From positions 3,342,001 to 3,406,000 of the forward strand of contig NZ_LT703001.1 of the NCBI RefSeq assembly GCF_900149705.1: DNA of 64,000 bases, given 5' to 3'. Position 1 is the stretch's first letter. Each line of letters starts with the position of its first letter. Both the position numbers and the translations under genes were made by a program. The DNA comes from Sphingorhabdus sp. Alg231-15. Its GTDB lineage: Bacteria > Pseudomonadota > Alphaproteobacteria > Sphingomonadales > Sphingomonadaceae. A model generated the notes under the pieces. That model was not told where the DNA came from. It worked only from the letters and a program-made list of their open reading frames with translations, and made no database searches. Positions 8,090-16,191 of this stretch are shown here, piece after piece.

Positions 8090-8464
8090 ATGAAAAACGC
8101 AAAGATTATGGCCTTTGCAATAGGCTTGACGATGACGGTGTCGCCTGCACTGGCACAAGCGCAAGAGGGTGAAATTGGCTACGATAGGGGTGCTTTGGCC
8201 TATGATGCTTTGATGGCTGGCGACAATAAGGCGGCTGTTGCAAAGCTGGAAAGCGGAAAGCTCACTGATCCAGCCGTTATGATCAATCTGGGTCAGGCTT
8301 ATGCCCGTACCGGACGCTCGGGTGATGCAGCGAAAATGTTCGTAGCTGCCATGAGCAGCAATCGCAGCTTTGATTTGGTGCTTGCTGATGGCCAGGTTAT
8401 GAATTCTCGCAAGGCGGCTGAGATGGCGTTGAACGATCTGAATGGACGATTGGCTTCTCGCTAA
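8090..8464 (+). CDS. Small exported TPR-like protein
   Basis: This is a 124-residue protein with a Sec signal (cleavage likely after PALAQA, about residue 25). The mature part forms one or two TPR-like helix pairs: YDALMAGDNKAAVAKLESG, then MINLGQAYARTGRSGDAAKMF. The frame is open to 8012, but ATG 8090 has AGGAGA at 8078-8083 and gives a proper signal peptide, so that start is used. It lies behind the strongest Pho-box pair and ahead of the beta-helix lipoprotein and TonB receptor. A periplasmic scaffolding or assembly role in that module is a guess. Confidence 0.8.
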   Translation: MKNAKIMAFAIGLTMTVSPALAQAQEGEIGYDRGALAYDALMAGDNKAAVAKLESGKLTDPAVMINLGQAYARTGRSGDAAKMFVAAMSSNRSFDLVLADGQVMNSRKAAEMALNDLNGRLASR

Positions 8465-8489
8465 ACCGAAATTTCGTGCCATTATAAGC

Positions 8490-8518
8490 AGGCGGTCGTT
8501 CATGCGGCCGCCTTTTTT
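8490..8518 (+). terminator. Rho-independent terminator after the TPR gene
   Basis: A 9-bp stem (AGGCGGTCG with CGGCCGCCT, one wobble) and a 6-nt loop end in six T. It begins 26 nt after the TPR stop and separates that gene from the lipoprotein gene, so the latter needs its own promoter. Confidence 0.85.
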
Positions 8519-8616
8519 GTTTATTAATATTTACACTGCTGCATTTTTGCACTGCAGCATTAAAAGCTAAGCGCTTTGGCGGCTTACCAAGCGACTGCAA
8601 CAATCCTGAAATAATA

Positions 8617-8655
8617 TTGTCTCCAAAGCGTCATGCAAACGGCATCGGCGGGTCA
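8617..8655 (+). promoter_or_regulatory. Candidate Pho-box array upstream of the beta-helix lipoprotein
   Basis: Four half-site-like hexamers occur exactly every 11 bp: TTGTCT (8617), GCGTCA (8628), ACGGCA (8639) and GGGTCA (8650). The first pair matches the 17-bp Pho box at 11 positions, weaker than the upstream pair. It is the only obvious regulatory signal in the 299-bp gap 8465-8763, whose 5' part holds the terminator. Distance to the start codon is about 110-150 nt. Confidence 0.35.
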
Positions 8656-8763
8656 TTTGTCGCGCCTAGTGCCCGAGTCCGAAGGCGATGGGGGCATTTT
8701 GATTCGTTTCCACATCATCTGATCTGAAGTGTTTGAAATCAGTTATCTGCGGAGACTTTATCC

Positions 8764-10287
8764 ATGTTGAATAAGCAAATTCGTTCTGTACTTTTCGCCA
8801 GTGCGGCGGCTGTGGCGGTGACCGCTTGTGGTGCCGATGACGTGGCCTCTCCAGGTGAAGGCACCATAGTTTTGCCTGCGCCGACGCCGACACCTACGCC
8901 AACCCCAACTCCTACGCCGACACCAACCCCGCCTGGCGGCCCTGCTGCTGATTGCCCGGTTGGCATAGCCAATGTCGGAACGATCACAACAGGAAATAGC
9001 CAGGAAGTGCGGAACTGCCAGATATCCGGCGTCATCACTGGAAACCTGACTGTACCTAATCGCGATGGCACGATTTATTCTTTCTCCGGTGCGGTCGAAG
9101 TCGGTGTTGATGGCGGCACCGCCGGGATCATGACAATTGAGCCCGGCGTCGTGATTTTTGGTTCGTCTGGCGGTGACTTCTTGCTGGTCAATCGCGGTTC
9201 GCAGTTATTTGCTGAGGGCACCGCCTCTGAACCGATCATCATGACCTCGCGTCAAAACATATTGGGTACAACCACTGTTAACAGCATTGGTCAGTGGGGC
9301 GGTGTGGTTATCCTCGGCCGCGCGCCAATTTCTGATTGTTCTACAGGCGGCGCGTCCAACCCAGGTGGTTCGCGCACAGATTGTGAAGCAATTGTAGAGG
9401 GCCCAACCAACGCCGTTTATGGTGGCACATTACCTGCCGATTCCAGCGGACGCATGTCTTATGTACAGGTTCGTTATCCTGGTTTTGAGGTTTCGCCTGG
9501 TAACGAGCTCAATGGCATTACCTTAGCCGGTGTTGGCAGCGGAACATTCTTTCAGAATATCCAGGTACATAACAGCTCTGACGATGGCGTCGAATGGTTT
9601 GGTGGCCGGGTAAATGGTAAAAACCTGGCTATGACCGGCATCGATGATGACTCGGTTGACTCCGACTCCGGTTTCCAGGGGAACAACCAGTTTGTTCTGG
9701 TGGTACAGCGCGCAGGTGGCGGTGATCATGTGATGGAAGCAGACTCAAACGGTGATGAAGATGCTGAACCACGCCAACGTCATAGACTCGCCAACGTAAC
9801 CTTTGTGTCTAGTGGTCAAGATCACGTGATCTTGCTGCGCGGCGGCGGAGATTATGAATTCTACAACAGTGTCTTCAACAGTCCCGCAGCTTGCATCGAT
9901 ATCGACAGTGCGACTACCATCCAGGCTGCCGGCGCTGCCGCGGATGAGAATGGTCCTCCGGTATTTGAATCTCTTTTCATGAGCTGTGCGACGGCATTTG
10001 TGGACGATGGTAACATCACCGCGGCACAGATTCAGACCCTCTTCAATGCAGGAACAAATAACACTGAGGCCGGTACATCTACCTTGGCGAATAGCGCGGC
10101 GGCTTTCCCATTCATCAACGGTGCGAACGAAAATGGAGTGACGCCATTTGCGCCGAGTGCAGTGGACAGCTTCTTCGAGGATGTATCCTATATTGGTGCG
10201 GTTCAGGACGCGAATGATACGCGCTTTCAGGATTGGACCTGCGGCCTCTACGCCGACGATTGCGGAACCGCTCCAACAATCGACTAA
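8764..10287 (+). CDS. Secreted beta-helix lipoprotein with (Pro-Thr) linker (ElpS-like candidate T2SS substrate)
   Basis: This is a 507-residue protein. The signal MLNKQIRSVLFASAAAVAVT ends in a lipobox (VTAC, Cys22). A linker of about ten Pro-Thr pairs follows, then a long region with a repetitive right-handed beta-helix look (SGVITGNLTVP, GVVIFGSSGG, VVILGRAP, GVEWFGGRVNGKNLAMTG) and a Cys-containing C-terminus (WTCGLYADDCG). It sits directly upstream of a TonB receptor and gspC. In Caulobacter the phosphate-starvation lipoprotein ElpS lies in the same context and is exported by the T2SS (from memory). Homology to ElpS itself is not established here. Terminator-like hairpin follows. Confidence 0.75.
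   Translation: MLNKQIRSVLFASAAAVAVTACGADDVASPGEGTIVLPAPTPTPTPTPTPTPTPTPPGGPAADCPVGIANVGTITTGNSQEVRNCQISGVITGNLTVPNRDGTIYSFSGAVEVGVDGGTAGIMTIEPGVVIFGSSGGDFLLVNRGSQLFAEGTASEPIIMTSRQNILGTTTVNSIGQWGGVVILGRAPISDCSTGGASNPGGSRTDCEAIVEGPTNAVYGGTLPADSSGRMSYVQVRYPGFEVSPGNELNGITLAGVGSGTFFQNIQVHNSSDDGVEWFGGRVNGKNLAMTGIDDDSVDSDSGFQGNNQFVLVVQRAGGGDHVMEADSNGDEDAEPRQRHRLANVTFVSSGQDHVILLRGGGDYEFYNSVFNSPAACIDIDSATTIQAAGAAADENGPPVFESLFMSCATAFVDDGNITAAQIQTLFNAGTNNTEAGTSTLANSAAAFPFINGANENGVTPFAPSAVDSFFEDVSYIGAVQDANDTRFQDWTCGLYADDCGTAPTID
8877..8937 (+). repeat. Pro-Thr coding tandem repeat
   Basis: Degenerate 6-bp units of the CCNACN type encode about ten consecutive Pro-Thr pairs in the beta-helix lipoprotein. 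Third positions vary (CCG, CCT, CCA, CCC), which shows selection on the protein and not simple DNA slippage. Such linkers hold a domain away from the membrane anchor. Confidence 0.8.
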
Positions 10288-10303
10288 GCAAATTAGTGAT
10301 AAC

Positions 10304-10339
10304 GGGATGGCGGCCATCAGGGGTCGTCATCCCTTTTTT
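10304..10339 (+). terminator. Hairpin with T-tract between the lipoprotein and TonB receptor genes
   Basis: A 9-bp stem (GGGATGGCG with CGTCATCCC, one wobble) and a 12-nt loop are followed by six T, 17 nt after the lipoprotein stop. It could let the secreted lipoprotein be made in excess over the downstream receptor by partial read-through, since no clear promoter separates the genes. Confidence 0.65.
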
Positions 10340-10364
10340 GTACAATGAAAAAGGAAAAATTCCG

Positions 10365-13061
10365 ATGACGACGCGGGCATCTTTGGTCACAAGTCTATTC
10401 GTGAGCACGGCGCTATTTTCGCCTGCTGTTTTGGCGCAAACCATTGCTGAAGATTCGGCTGCACAGCCCGACTCAGCTGATGAAGCTCTAGATGAAGATG
10501 TGGATATTTCCGCTCCTGGGGGTGATTTTAGCGGCGATATTATCGTTCGCGGTAAATTTATACCGAACCCGATCCGGGCAACTTCGGAAGTCGTATCGGT
10601 TTTGGGTGAGGAAGAAATTGCCCGCGCGGCCGACGGCGATATTGCTGGCTCGCTGCAGCGGGTTACCGGTCTGAGTGTTGTGGGTGGTCGTTTTGTCTTC
10701 GTCCGCGGTTTGGGTGAACGGTACTCGTTGGCCTTGCTCAATGGTTTGCCATTACCTTCACCAGAACCTTTGCGCCGTGTAGTTCCACTCGATCTGTTTC
10801 CGACAAGTGTCATCGCTTCGACTGTGGTCCAGAAAAGCTACTCGGTAAACTATCCCGGTGAATTTGGCGGCGGTGTAATCAACCTGACAACCAAAGCTAC
10901 TCCGGATGAGCCATTTCTGAAATTCAGCTTTGGTATCAGCGGCGACAGCGAAACAACGGGGGAACTAGGTTATACATATGATGGCTCAGACTCGGATATT
11001 ATTGGCTTTGATGATGGGACGCGAGACATCCCGAATGGTCTTGGTCAAGCGATAGCGCAAAACGTACCTATTTCCGTTGGCGATAACTTTACCAGCCTTG
11101 ATCTGCAAAATTTTGCTGCAAGTTTGACCAATGCTGAAACGGCATTGATTCAGCGAAACAACGACATTCCGGCGAATTTCTCTGCTGAAGTCACCGGTGG
11201 TACTACAATTGACGTCGGCGACGCTTTTGTCGGTATTATCGCAACAGCTGGCTTTGAAAATAGCTGGCGGACGCGTGGCGGTTTGCAACAAACGTCACAG
11301 GGTATCGTCAATATAGACGGTACCGAAGGTTTGCGGCCAGATCAGAATTTCAATTTCCTGACAACGGAAAATCGTATCATTGTTAATGGCTTACTGGCCT
11401 TATCTGCGGAGATTGGTGAGCATAAATTCCGGTTCACCAACCTCTATATTCACGATACCGTCAAAGATGCATCAATCAAACAGGGTATTGATGCGATCAA
11501 TGTCGATGAAGAAACCTTACTCAATCAAAGCCGTACCAGTTGGTTTGAACGGCAGCTGTTTACAACCCAGTTTGTCGGTGAACTCAAATTTGACGAACTG
11601 TCAGTTGACCTGCGCGGCAGCTATGCCAATTCGAAGCGGGATGCACCGTATCAACGAACGTCGAGCTATGCATTTGATGACCAGTTTGCGAATGACTTTG
11701 TCAACGATCTGACTTCGCCGGGCGAGTCTGCGCGAATCCGGTTCAGTGATCTGAACGATGATGTTTATGGTGCCGGAATTGATATTGGTTACGAAACCGA
11801 TATCGGTGTACCGATCAATTTTACCGTTGGTTACAGCTATTATCTCAACGATCGCGAAGCGCAGCGCCGTGATTTCCGTTTTGTCCCAGCCAATGGACTG
11901 GCAAGCCCGTTCGACCAGCAGCGCATCGATTTTCTGCTGTCAGACATTAACGTCTTCACCCAAGAGATTGAGCTGCGTGAAGTGGCGGCTCAGACCTCGG
12001 TTCCGGCTTATACCGCAGAATTGGAAATCCATGGTGGCTACGGTCAGTTTGATGCCGAGCTGGCCGATGGTCTCCGTTTGAACGTTGGCGTACGTTATGA
12101 AGATGCACAGCAAGAAGTATTGCCAATCACGCTCACCGGCGGTCAGGCTTCGGTCGCAACCAACCTGAATAACGATTATTGGTTGCCCGCTGGGACGCTG
12201 ACATGGAATTTTGCCGATGATATGCAATTCCGTCTTGCTGCTTCCAAAACGGTTGCACGTCCGCAATTTCGTGAATTGGCGCCGCAACAATTTCTCGATC
12301 TTGATACCGACCGGACATTCATTGGTAACCCGCTGCTTGAGGATAGCGAGTTGATCAATGTCGAAGGTCGCTTTGAATATTATATCGGTCGTGGCGAGCG
12401 GATCACGCTGGCAGGCTTCTATAAAGATATCGACAATCCGATTGAGAATGTCGCCTTTGTTCAGGGCGGTGGAACGCTGTTTACCGGTTTCTCCAATGCG
12501 CCCAAGGCCCAGTTGTACGGCGCGGAGGTTGAGCTGGTAAAATATATCCCTCTCTATGACCTGTTCGGTGGTGACTTCTTTGAAGACCGCCGCCTGCTCT
12601 TGGCAGCGAATTACACATATACCAAATCGGAGATCAAAGTTGCTGATGGTGATACAGCTATAAACCCGGTGACGCTGCAGCCTACGTCGGCATTGAACCT
12701 GTTCGCAGATGGTGATCGCCTCACTGGTCAATCAACCCATGTCGCTAATCTGCAATTTGGAATGGAAGCCGAAGAAGGCTTGTCACAGCAGACGATTTTG
12801 CTGACCTATAACAGCCCACGTGTCACCGCACGTGGGCCGCAGGATCAACCCGATCTTATTGAGCGGACGGGTTGGCAGATTGATTTCGTGATGCGGGAAC
12901 AACTAAAAATTGCGGGTCAGGAATTTGAATTGAAATTTGAAGCCCGCAATCTGCTGGGCACGGATTACCGCGAGTCACAGACACTGAACGACACCCGGAT
13001 AATCAATAATGGCTATGATGTTGGAACGCGGCTTTCGATGAGTATCGGGATCAATTTTTGA
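10365..13061 (+). CDS. TonB-dependent outer-membrane receptor
   Basis: This is an 898-residue receptor with a signal peptide (cleavage after AVLA, about residue 24), an acidic spacer, a TonB-box-like segment (GDIIVRG), a plug domain (SLQRVTGLSVVGGRFVFVRG, FGGGVINLTTK) and a long beta-barrel ending in the outer-membrane signature SMSIGINF. It imports a large substrate using the proton-motive force through TonB. The ATG at 10365 follows AAGGAA and gives a clean signal, so the longer frame from 10233 is rejected. Placement between a secreted lipoprotein and T2SS genes, under Pho-box-like sites, suggests a phosphorus-containing ligand (inference). Confidence 0.93.
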   Translation: MTTRASLVTSLFVSTALFSPAVLAQTIAEDSAAQPDSADEALDEDVDISAPGGDFSGDIIVRGKFIPNPIRATSEVVSVLGEEEIARAADGDIAGSLQRVTGLSVVGGRFVFVRGLGERYSLALLNGLPLPSPEPLRRVVPLDLFPTSVIASTVVQKSYSVNYPGEFGGGVINLTTKATPDEPFLKFSFGISGDSETTGELGYTYDGSDSDIIGFDDGTRDIPNGLGQAIAQNVPISVGDNFTSLDLQNFAASLTNAETALIQRNNDIPANFSAEVTGGTTIDVGDAFVGIIATAGFENSWRTRGGLQQTSQGIVNIDGTEGLRPDQNFNFLTTENRIIVNGLLALSAEIGEHKFRFTNLYIHDTVKDASIKQGIDAINVDEETLLNQSRTSWFERQLFTTQFVGELKFDELSVDLRGSYANSKRDAPYQRTSSYAFDDQFANDFVNDLTSPGESARIRFSDLNDDVYGAGIDIGYETDIGVPINFTVGYSYYLNDREAQRRDFRFVPANGLASPFDQQRIDFLLSDINVFTQEIELREVAAQTSVPAYTAELEIHGGYGQFDAELADGLRLNVGVRYEDAQQEVLPITLTGGQASVATNLNNDYWLPAGTLTWNFADDMQFRLAASKTVARPQFRELAPQQFLDLDTDRTFIGNPLLEDSELINVEGRFEYYIGRGERITLAGFYKDIDNPIENVAFVQGGGTLFTGFSNAPKAQLYGAEVELVKYIPLYDLFGGDFFEDRRLLLAANYTYTKSEIKVADGDTAINPVTLQPTSALNLFADGDRLTGQSTHVANLQFGMEAEEGLSQQTILLTYNSPRVTARGPQDQPDLIERTGWQIDFVMREQLKIAGQEFELKFEARNLLGTDYRESQTLNDTRIINNGYDVGTRLSMSIGINF

Positions 13062-13097
13062 GTCTCCCCGCGCATGGCGGCGAGCGTGAATTGAATT

Positions 13098-13125
13098 CTG
13101 TAACTTTTGTGTCATCTATGAGTCG
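13098..13125 (+). promoter_or_regulatory. Pho-box-like site upstream of gspC
   Basis: Three half-site-like hexamers fall in exact 11-bp register: CTGTAA (13098), GTGTCA (13109) and GAGTCG (13120). The first two have the strongly conserved TGT core; the A/T spacer differs from the E. coli consensus. It lies 56-83 nt before the gspC start, in the only non-coding gap of the secretion operon region. PhoB control is inferred. Confidence 0.45.
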
Positions 13126-13180
13126 CAGGATGGTCACCAAACCGTTATAGCTCCTCTAGGGAAGCAGAGTACGGGGATTC

Positions 13181-14011
13181 GTGGTTATTCAATCTTCTAA
13201 CCAAATTTGGGGAAAAGGCCGGTGGTTATCCAGATCAGGTCTATATCCTCTTTTGTTCGGTTTGTTGGCGATCATACTGCTCGTTCAAGCGGTGAGACTG
13301 ATCTGGTTGGTAGCGACACCGCTAGGCCCAATAGGAGATTGGCAGTCGCGCGAAGTGGACGTCCTTTCACCATCATCGCGCTTGTCACTATTTAGCAGTT
13401 TTGATCCATTTTATCGGTCCGGACCCACTGCCACGGCTGGCGTGGTTACATCGCTTCAACTCACATTATTTGGTGTTCGCATGAATGAGGGATCAGGATT
13501 GGGATCGGCGATATTGGCGGGGCCAGATGGTGTGCAAGAGAGCTTTGCTGTTGGCGATGAAATAATGTCAGGGGTCAAATTGGACGCGGTGCAATTTGAT
13601 CATGTGGTGATTGACCGGGGCGGCACGAAGGAAAGCCTTTATCTCGACCAGTCGGTGCCAGCGAAAACCGTTGGTGGCGATGTTGCAAGCCAGGTGGAAC
13701 CAACGCCTGAGCGCACTATTGGTGACCCGCCGATTACGGCAGCGATTCAGAACGCCGTCGATCTGGCACCGCGCAACGTCGATGGAAAGGTGACCGGGAT
13801 TGTGGTTTCGCCGCGCGGCGATGGCGCCATGTTTCGTGCGGCAGGCTTTGCCGATGGAGACATTATCGTTTCGATTAACGGACAGCCAGTCTCTTCAACC
13901 CGCGACATTACCGCATTGAAGAGTCAGATTATACCGGGGGCTCGGGTGTCAGTTGAAGTCGAGCGCGGCGCGGATACTGTTCCCATAGCTATTAATTTGG
14001 GGGCACAGTGA
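13181..14011 (+). CDS. gspC: Type II secretion inner-membrane protein GspC
   Basis: This is a 276-residue bitopic protein linking the inner-membrane platform to the secretin. One transmembrane helix lies at about residues 20-46, followed by the periplasmic homology region (LQLTLFGVRMNE). A C-terminal PDZ domain at about 195-275 includes MFRAAGFADGDIIVSINGQPV. The GTG start at 13181 has only a modest GGGGA ahead of it. It is first in the operon and overlaps gspD. The PDZ domain is thought to take part in substrate selection in the family. Confidence 0.9.
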   Translation: MVIQSSNQIWGKGRWLSRSGLYPLLFGLLAIILLVQAVRLIWLVATPLGPIGDWQSREVDVLSPSSRLSLFSSFDPFYRSGPTATAGVVTSLQLTLFGVRMNEGSGLGSAILAGPDGVQESFAVGDEIMSGVKLDAVQFDHVVIDRGGTKESLYLDQSVPAKTVGGDVASQVEPTPERTIGDPPITAAIQNAVDLAPRNVDGKVTGIVVSPRGDGAMFRAAGFADGDIIVSINGQPVSSTRDITALKSQIIPGARVSVEVERGADTVPIAINLGAQ

Positions 14012-16191
14012 TGAGTAGTATTCTAACGAAAATGGCAGCGCGATGGACGATATCCCTTGCGATATTAGGACCAATGATTGTGGTTCCTGCATCTGCCCAA
14101 CATAGCCTGAATGTACGCGATGCTGATATCCGTGCCTTTGTTCAGGATGCGGCGCGTGTAACCGGTCGCACGTTCATTGTTGATAGCCGGGTTCAAGGCA
14201 AAGTTTCGGTTGTGACTGACCGACCTTTGTCCCGTTCTGAATATTTTGAGATTTTCCTGTCCACCTTAAGGGCCAATAATCTGGTTGCAATTCCAACGAC
14301 CAACGGCGCCTATCGTATTCAACCCGCTGATGGCGCAGCAACCCAGCCAACGCGGATTGGCACACGCCAATCGGAGGCCAATCAATTCGTCACTGAAGTC
14401 GTTCGGCTGAAATCAATTGAAGCAACAGCAGCGTTGGAAACCCTGCGGCCACTGATCAGCAAGCAAGGGGCGATTACCGCCAATCGCAATGCAAACAGTC
14501 TGGTAATTGTCGATTATGCCGATAACATCCGGCGGGTCCGACAATTGGTGCGTCAGATTGACAAGGATAGTGCAGCGTCAACCATCGTGAACCTTAAAAA
14601 TGCCGGTGCAAGAGAGATTGCGTCATCGCTGCAGTCTTTGGCTCAGCAAGGCGGGAATGGCAAAGTTGCTCCGGTAACGGTTGTCGCGATTGACAGCAGT
14701 AACAGTATAGCATTGCGGGGTGACCCGGGGGCCACAGCAAAATTTGCTCAGATGGCGCGAGAGCTTGATGAGCGGGCTGAATTGGGCACGGAAATCCGCG
14801 TCCATCAACTGGACTATGCCAATGCCGAACAATTGCTGCCGGTGATCGAGCAGCTAATGGGGCAGGGTGTTTCGAGCTCCAAACCAACTTCTGTTGCCCC
14901 GCCGTCGGGAACTAATGGCACGACTCTTCCGGCAACACCGGTTTCAACTGGATCCAGCTCTGGCAGTGGCATCGCTCGTCATGGCCCCGCTGTCGTAACG
15001 CGTTATGAAGGCACAAATGCGATAATTGTTGCAGCCAATCCTGATGTCCAACGGATGATCGGTGAATTGATCCGTCAGCTCGACACCAGACAGGAACAGG
15101 TCTCAGTAGAAGCGATTATCGTGGAAATCTCTGACTCATTGGCTCGTGAATTGGGTGTCCAATTTCTAATTGGCGGCGAGGACGCGCCATTTGCGGTTAC
15201 AAATTTCTCCAATGCATCACCCAATATTGTCGACCTTGCTGGCGGCTTGTTGGCCGATGAATTTGATACCACAACGACGACCACGACCGATACCGCGACG
15301 ACCACAACAACAAACAGCGCGGTCGGGGATAAGCTGCTCGAAAATGCGGCGGACGCGATATTGGGTTCGCGCGGCGCCTTTACCGGTTTTGCGACCACGC
15401 TGGGCGGCGACACCATATTGGGTGCGATCATCAATGCCGTACAACGCGACTCTGACTCCAACTTGCTTTCCACGCCATCTCTGACTGTGAATAACAATCT
15501 GAAGGGCAGCATCTTATTTGGTCAGGAGATACCAGTTTCAACCGGTGAGGCATTGTCCGATAATTTTGACAATGCGTTTCGGACCATACAACGGCAAAAT
15601 GTCGGTATCGAATTGGAAGTTACTCCGCAGATTAACGCAGGAGATGAAGTGCGATTGGATCTGCGTCAGGAAGTCAGCTCGATAGCCGGGCCGGTCTCGA
15701 ATGATTTTAACGAGCTGATCATCAATAAGCGCGAAATTAAAACCACAGTGACCGTAGGGGATGGAGAGATTATCGCGCTGGGCGGATTGCTCGACGATAA
15801 CGAGCGCCGCACGATTGAGAAAATACCGTTCCTGGGTGACATCCCGCTGATTGGCGAACTGTTCAAGTCGCGCGGAAAATCTCGGGTTAAGACCAATTTG
15901 ATGGTGTTCATTCGACCAAAGATATTGCGAAATCGTGAGGATGCCCGTGCATTTTCCGCCCGTCGATACGGTTATATAAGAAATCGGCAGCTAAGCCGTG
16001 ACCCAGAACTTGAACCGTCCATTGATGTTCTGGTGCGCGACTATATGGGAACTGTCCCTCCTGCTGTTGCAACACGGCCCGGCGATCAGATTATCTATGC
16101 GCCCGGCGGTGTTGCTGAGCCTCAAAACAGCGGAACGGTTCAGCCTGTTCCGGTTGCCCCCAGCAAGCCGATTCCGGAGAGAGAGGACTGA
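14011..16191 (+). CDS. gspD: Type II secretion outer-membrane secretin GspD
   Basis: This is a 726-residue secretin that forms the outer-membrane gate. It has a signal peptide (cleavage after PASA, near residue 29) and N0 domain (LNVRDADIRAFVQDAARVTG). N1-N3 repeats follow (VVRLKSIEATAALETLRP; IRVHQLDYANAEQLLPVI; RTEGxNAI-like segment), then the C-terminal secretin domain with FGQEIPVSTGEALSDNF and VGIELEVTPQIN. A Thr-rich insertion lies at residues 420-434. The ATG at 14011 overlaps the gspC stop (TGATG); a GTG one codon earlier is the alternative. No pilotin gene is seen nearby. Confidence 0.95.
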   Translation: MSSILTKMAARWTISLAILGPMIVVPASAQHSLNVRDADIRAFVQDAARVTGRTFIVDSRVQGKVSVVTDRPLSRSEYFEIFLSTLRANNLVAIPTTNGAYRIQPADGAATQPTRIGTRQSEANQFVTEVVRLKSIEATAALETLRPLISKQGAITANRNANSLVIVDYADNIRRVRQLVRQIDKDSAASTIVNLKNAGAREIASSLQSLAQQGGNGKVAPVTVVAIDSSNSIALRGDPGATAKFAQMARELDERAELGTEIRVHQLDYANAEQLLPVIEQLMGQGVSSSKPTSVAPPSGTNGTTLPATPVSTGSSSGSGIARHGPAVVTRYEGTNAIIVAANPDVQRMIGELIRQLDTRQEQVSVEAIIVEISDSLARELGVQFLIGGEDAPFAVTNFSNASPNIVDLAGGLLADEFDTTTTTTTDTATTTTTNSAVGDKLLENAADAILGSRGAFTGFATTLGGDTILGAIINAVQRDSDSNLLSTPSLTVNNNLKGSILFGQEIPVSTGEALSDNFDNAFRTIQRQNVGIELEVTPQINAGDEVRLDLRQEVSSIAGPVSNDFNELIINKREIKTTVTVGDGEIIALGGLLDDNERRTIEKIPFLGDIPLIGELFKSRGKSRVKTNLMVFIRPKILRNREDARAFSARRYGYIRNRQLSRDPELEPSIDVLVRDYMGTVPPAVATRPGDQIIYAPGGVAEPQNSGTVQPVPVAPSKPIPERED

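Noticed and set aside
8877-8937. CRISPR-like or microsatellite repeat
   Set aside because: The units are coding Pro-Thr pairs with varied third bases and no spacers.
10233-10364. N-terminal extension of the TonB receptor frame
   Set aside because: It overlaps the lipoprotein end and a terminator and would bury the signal peptide.
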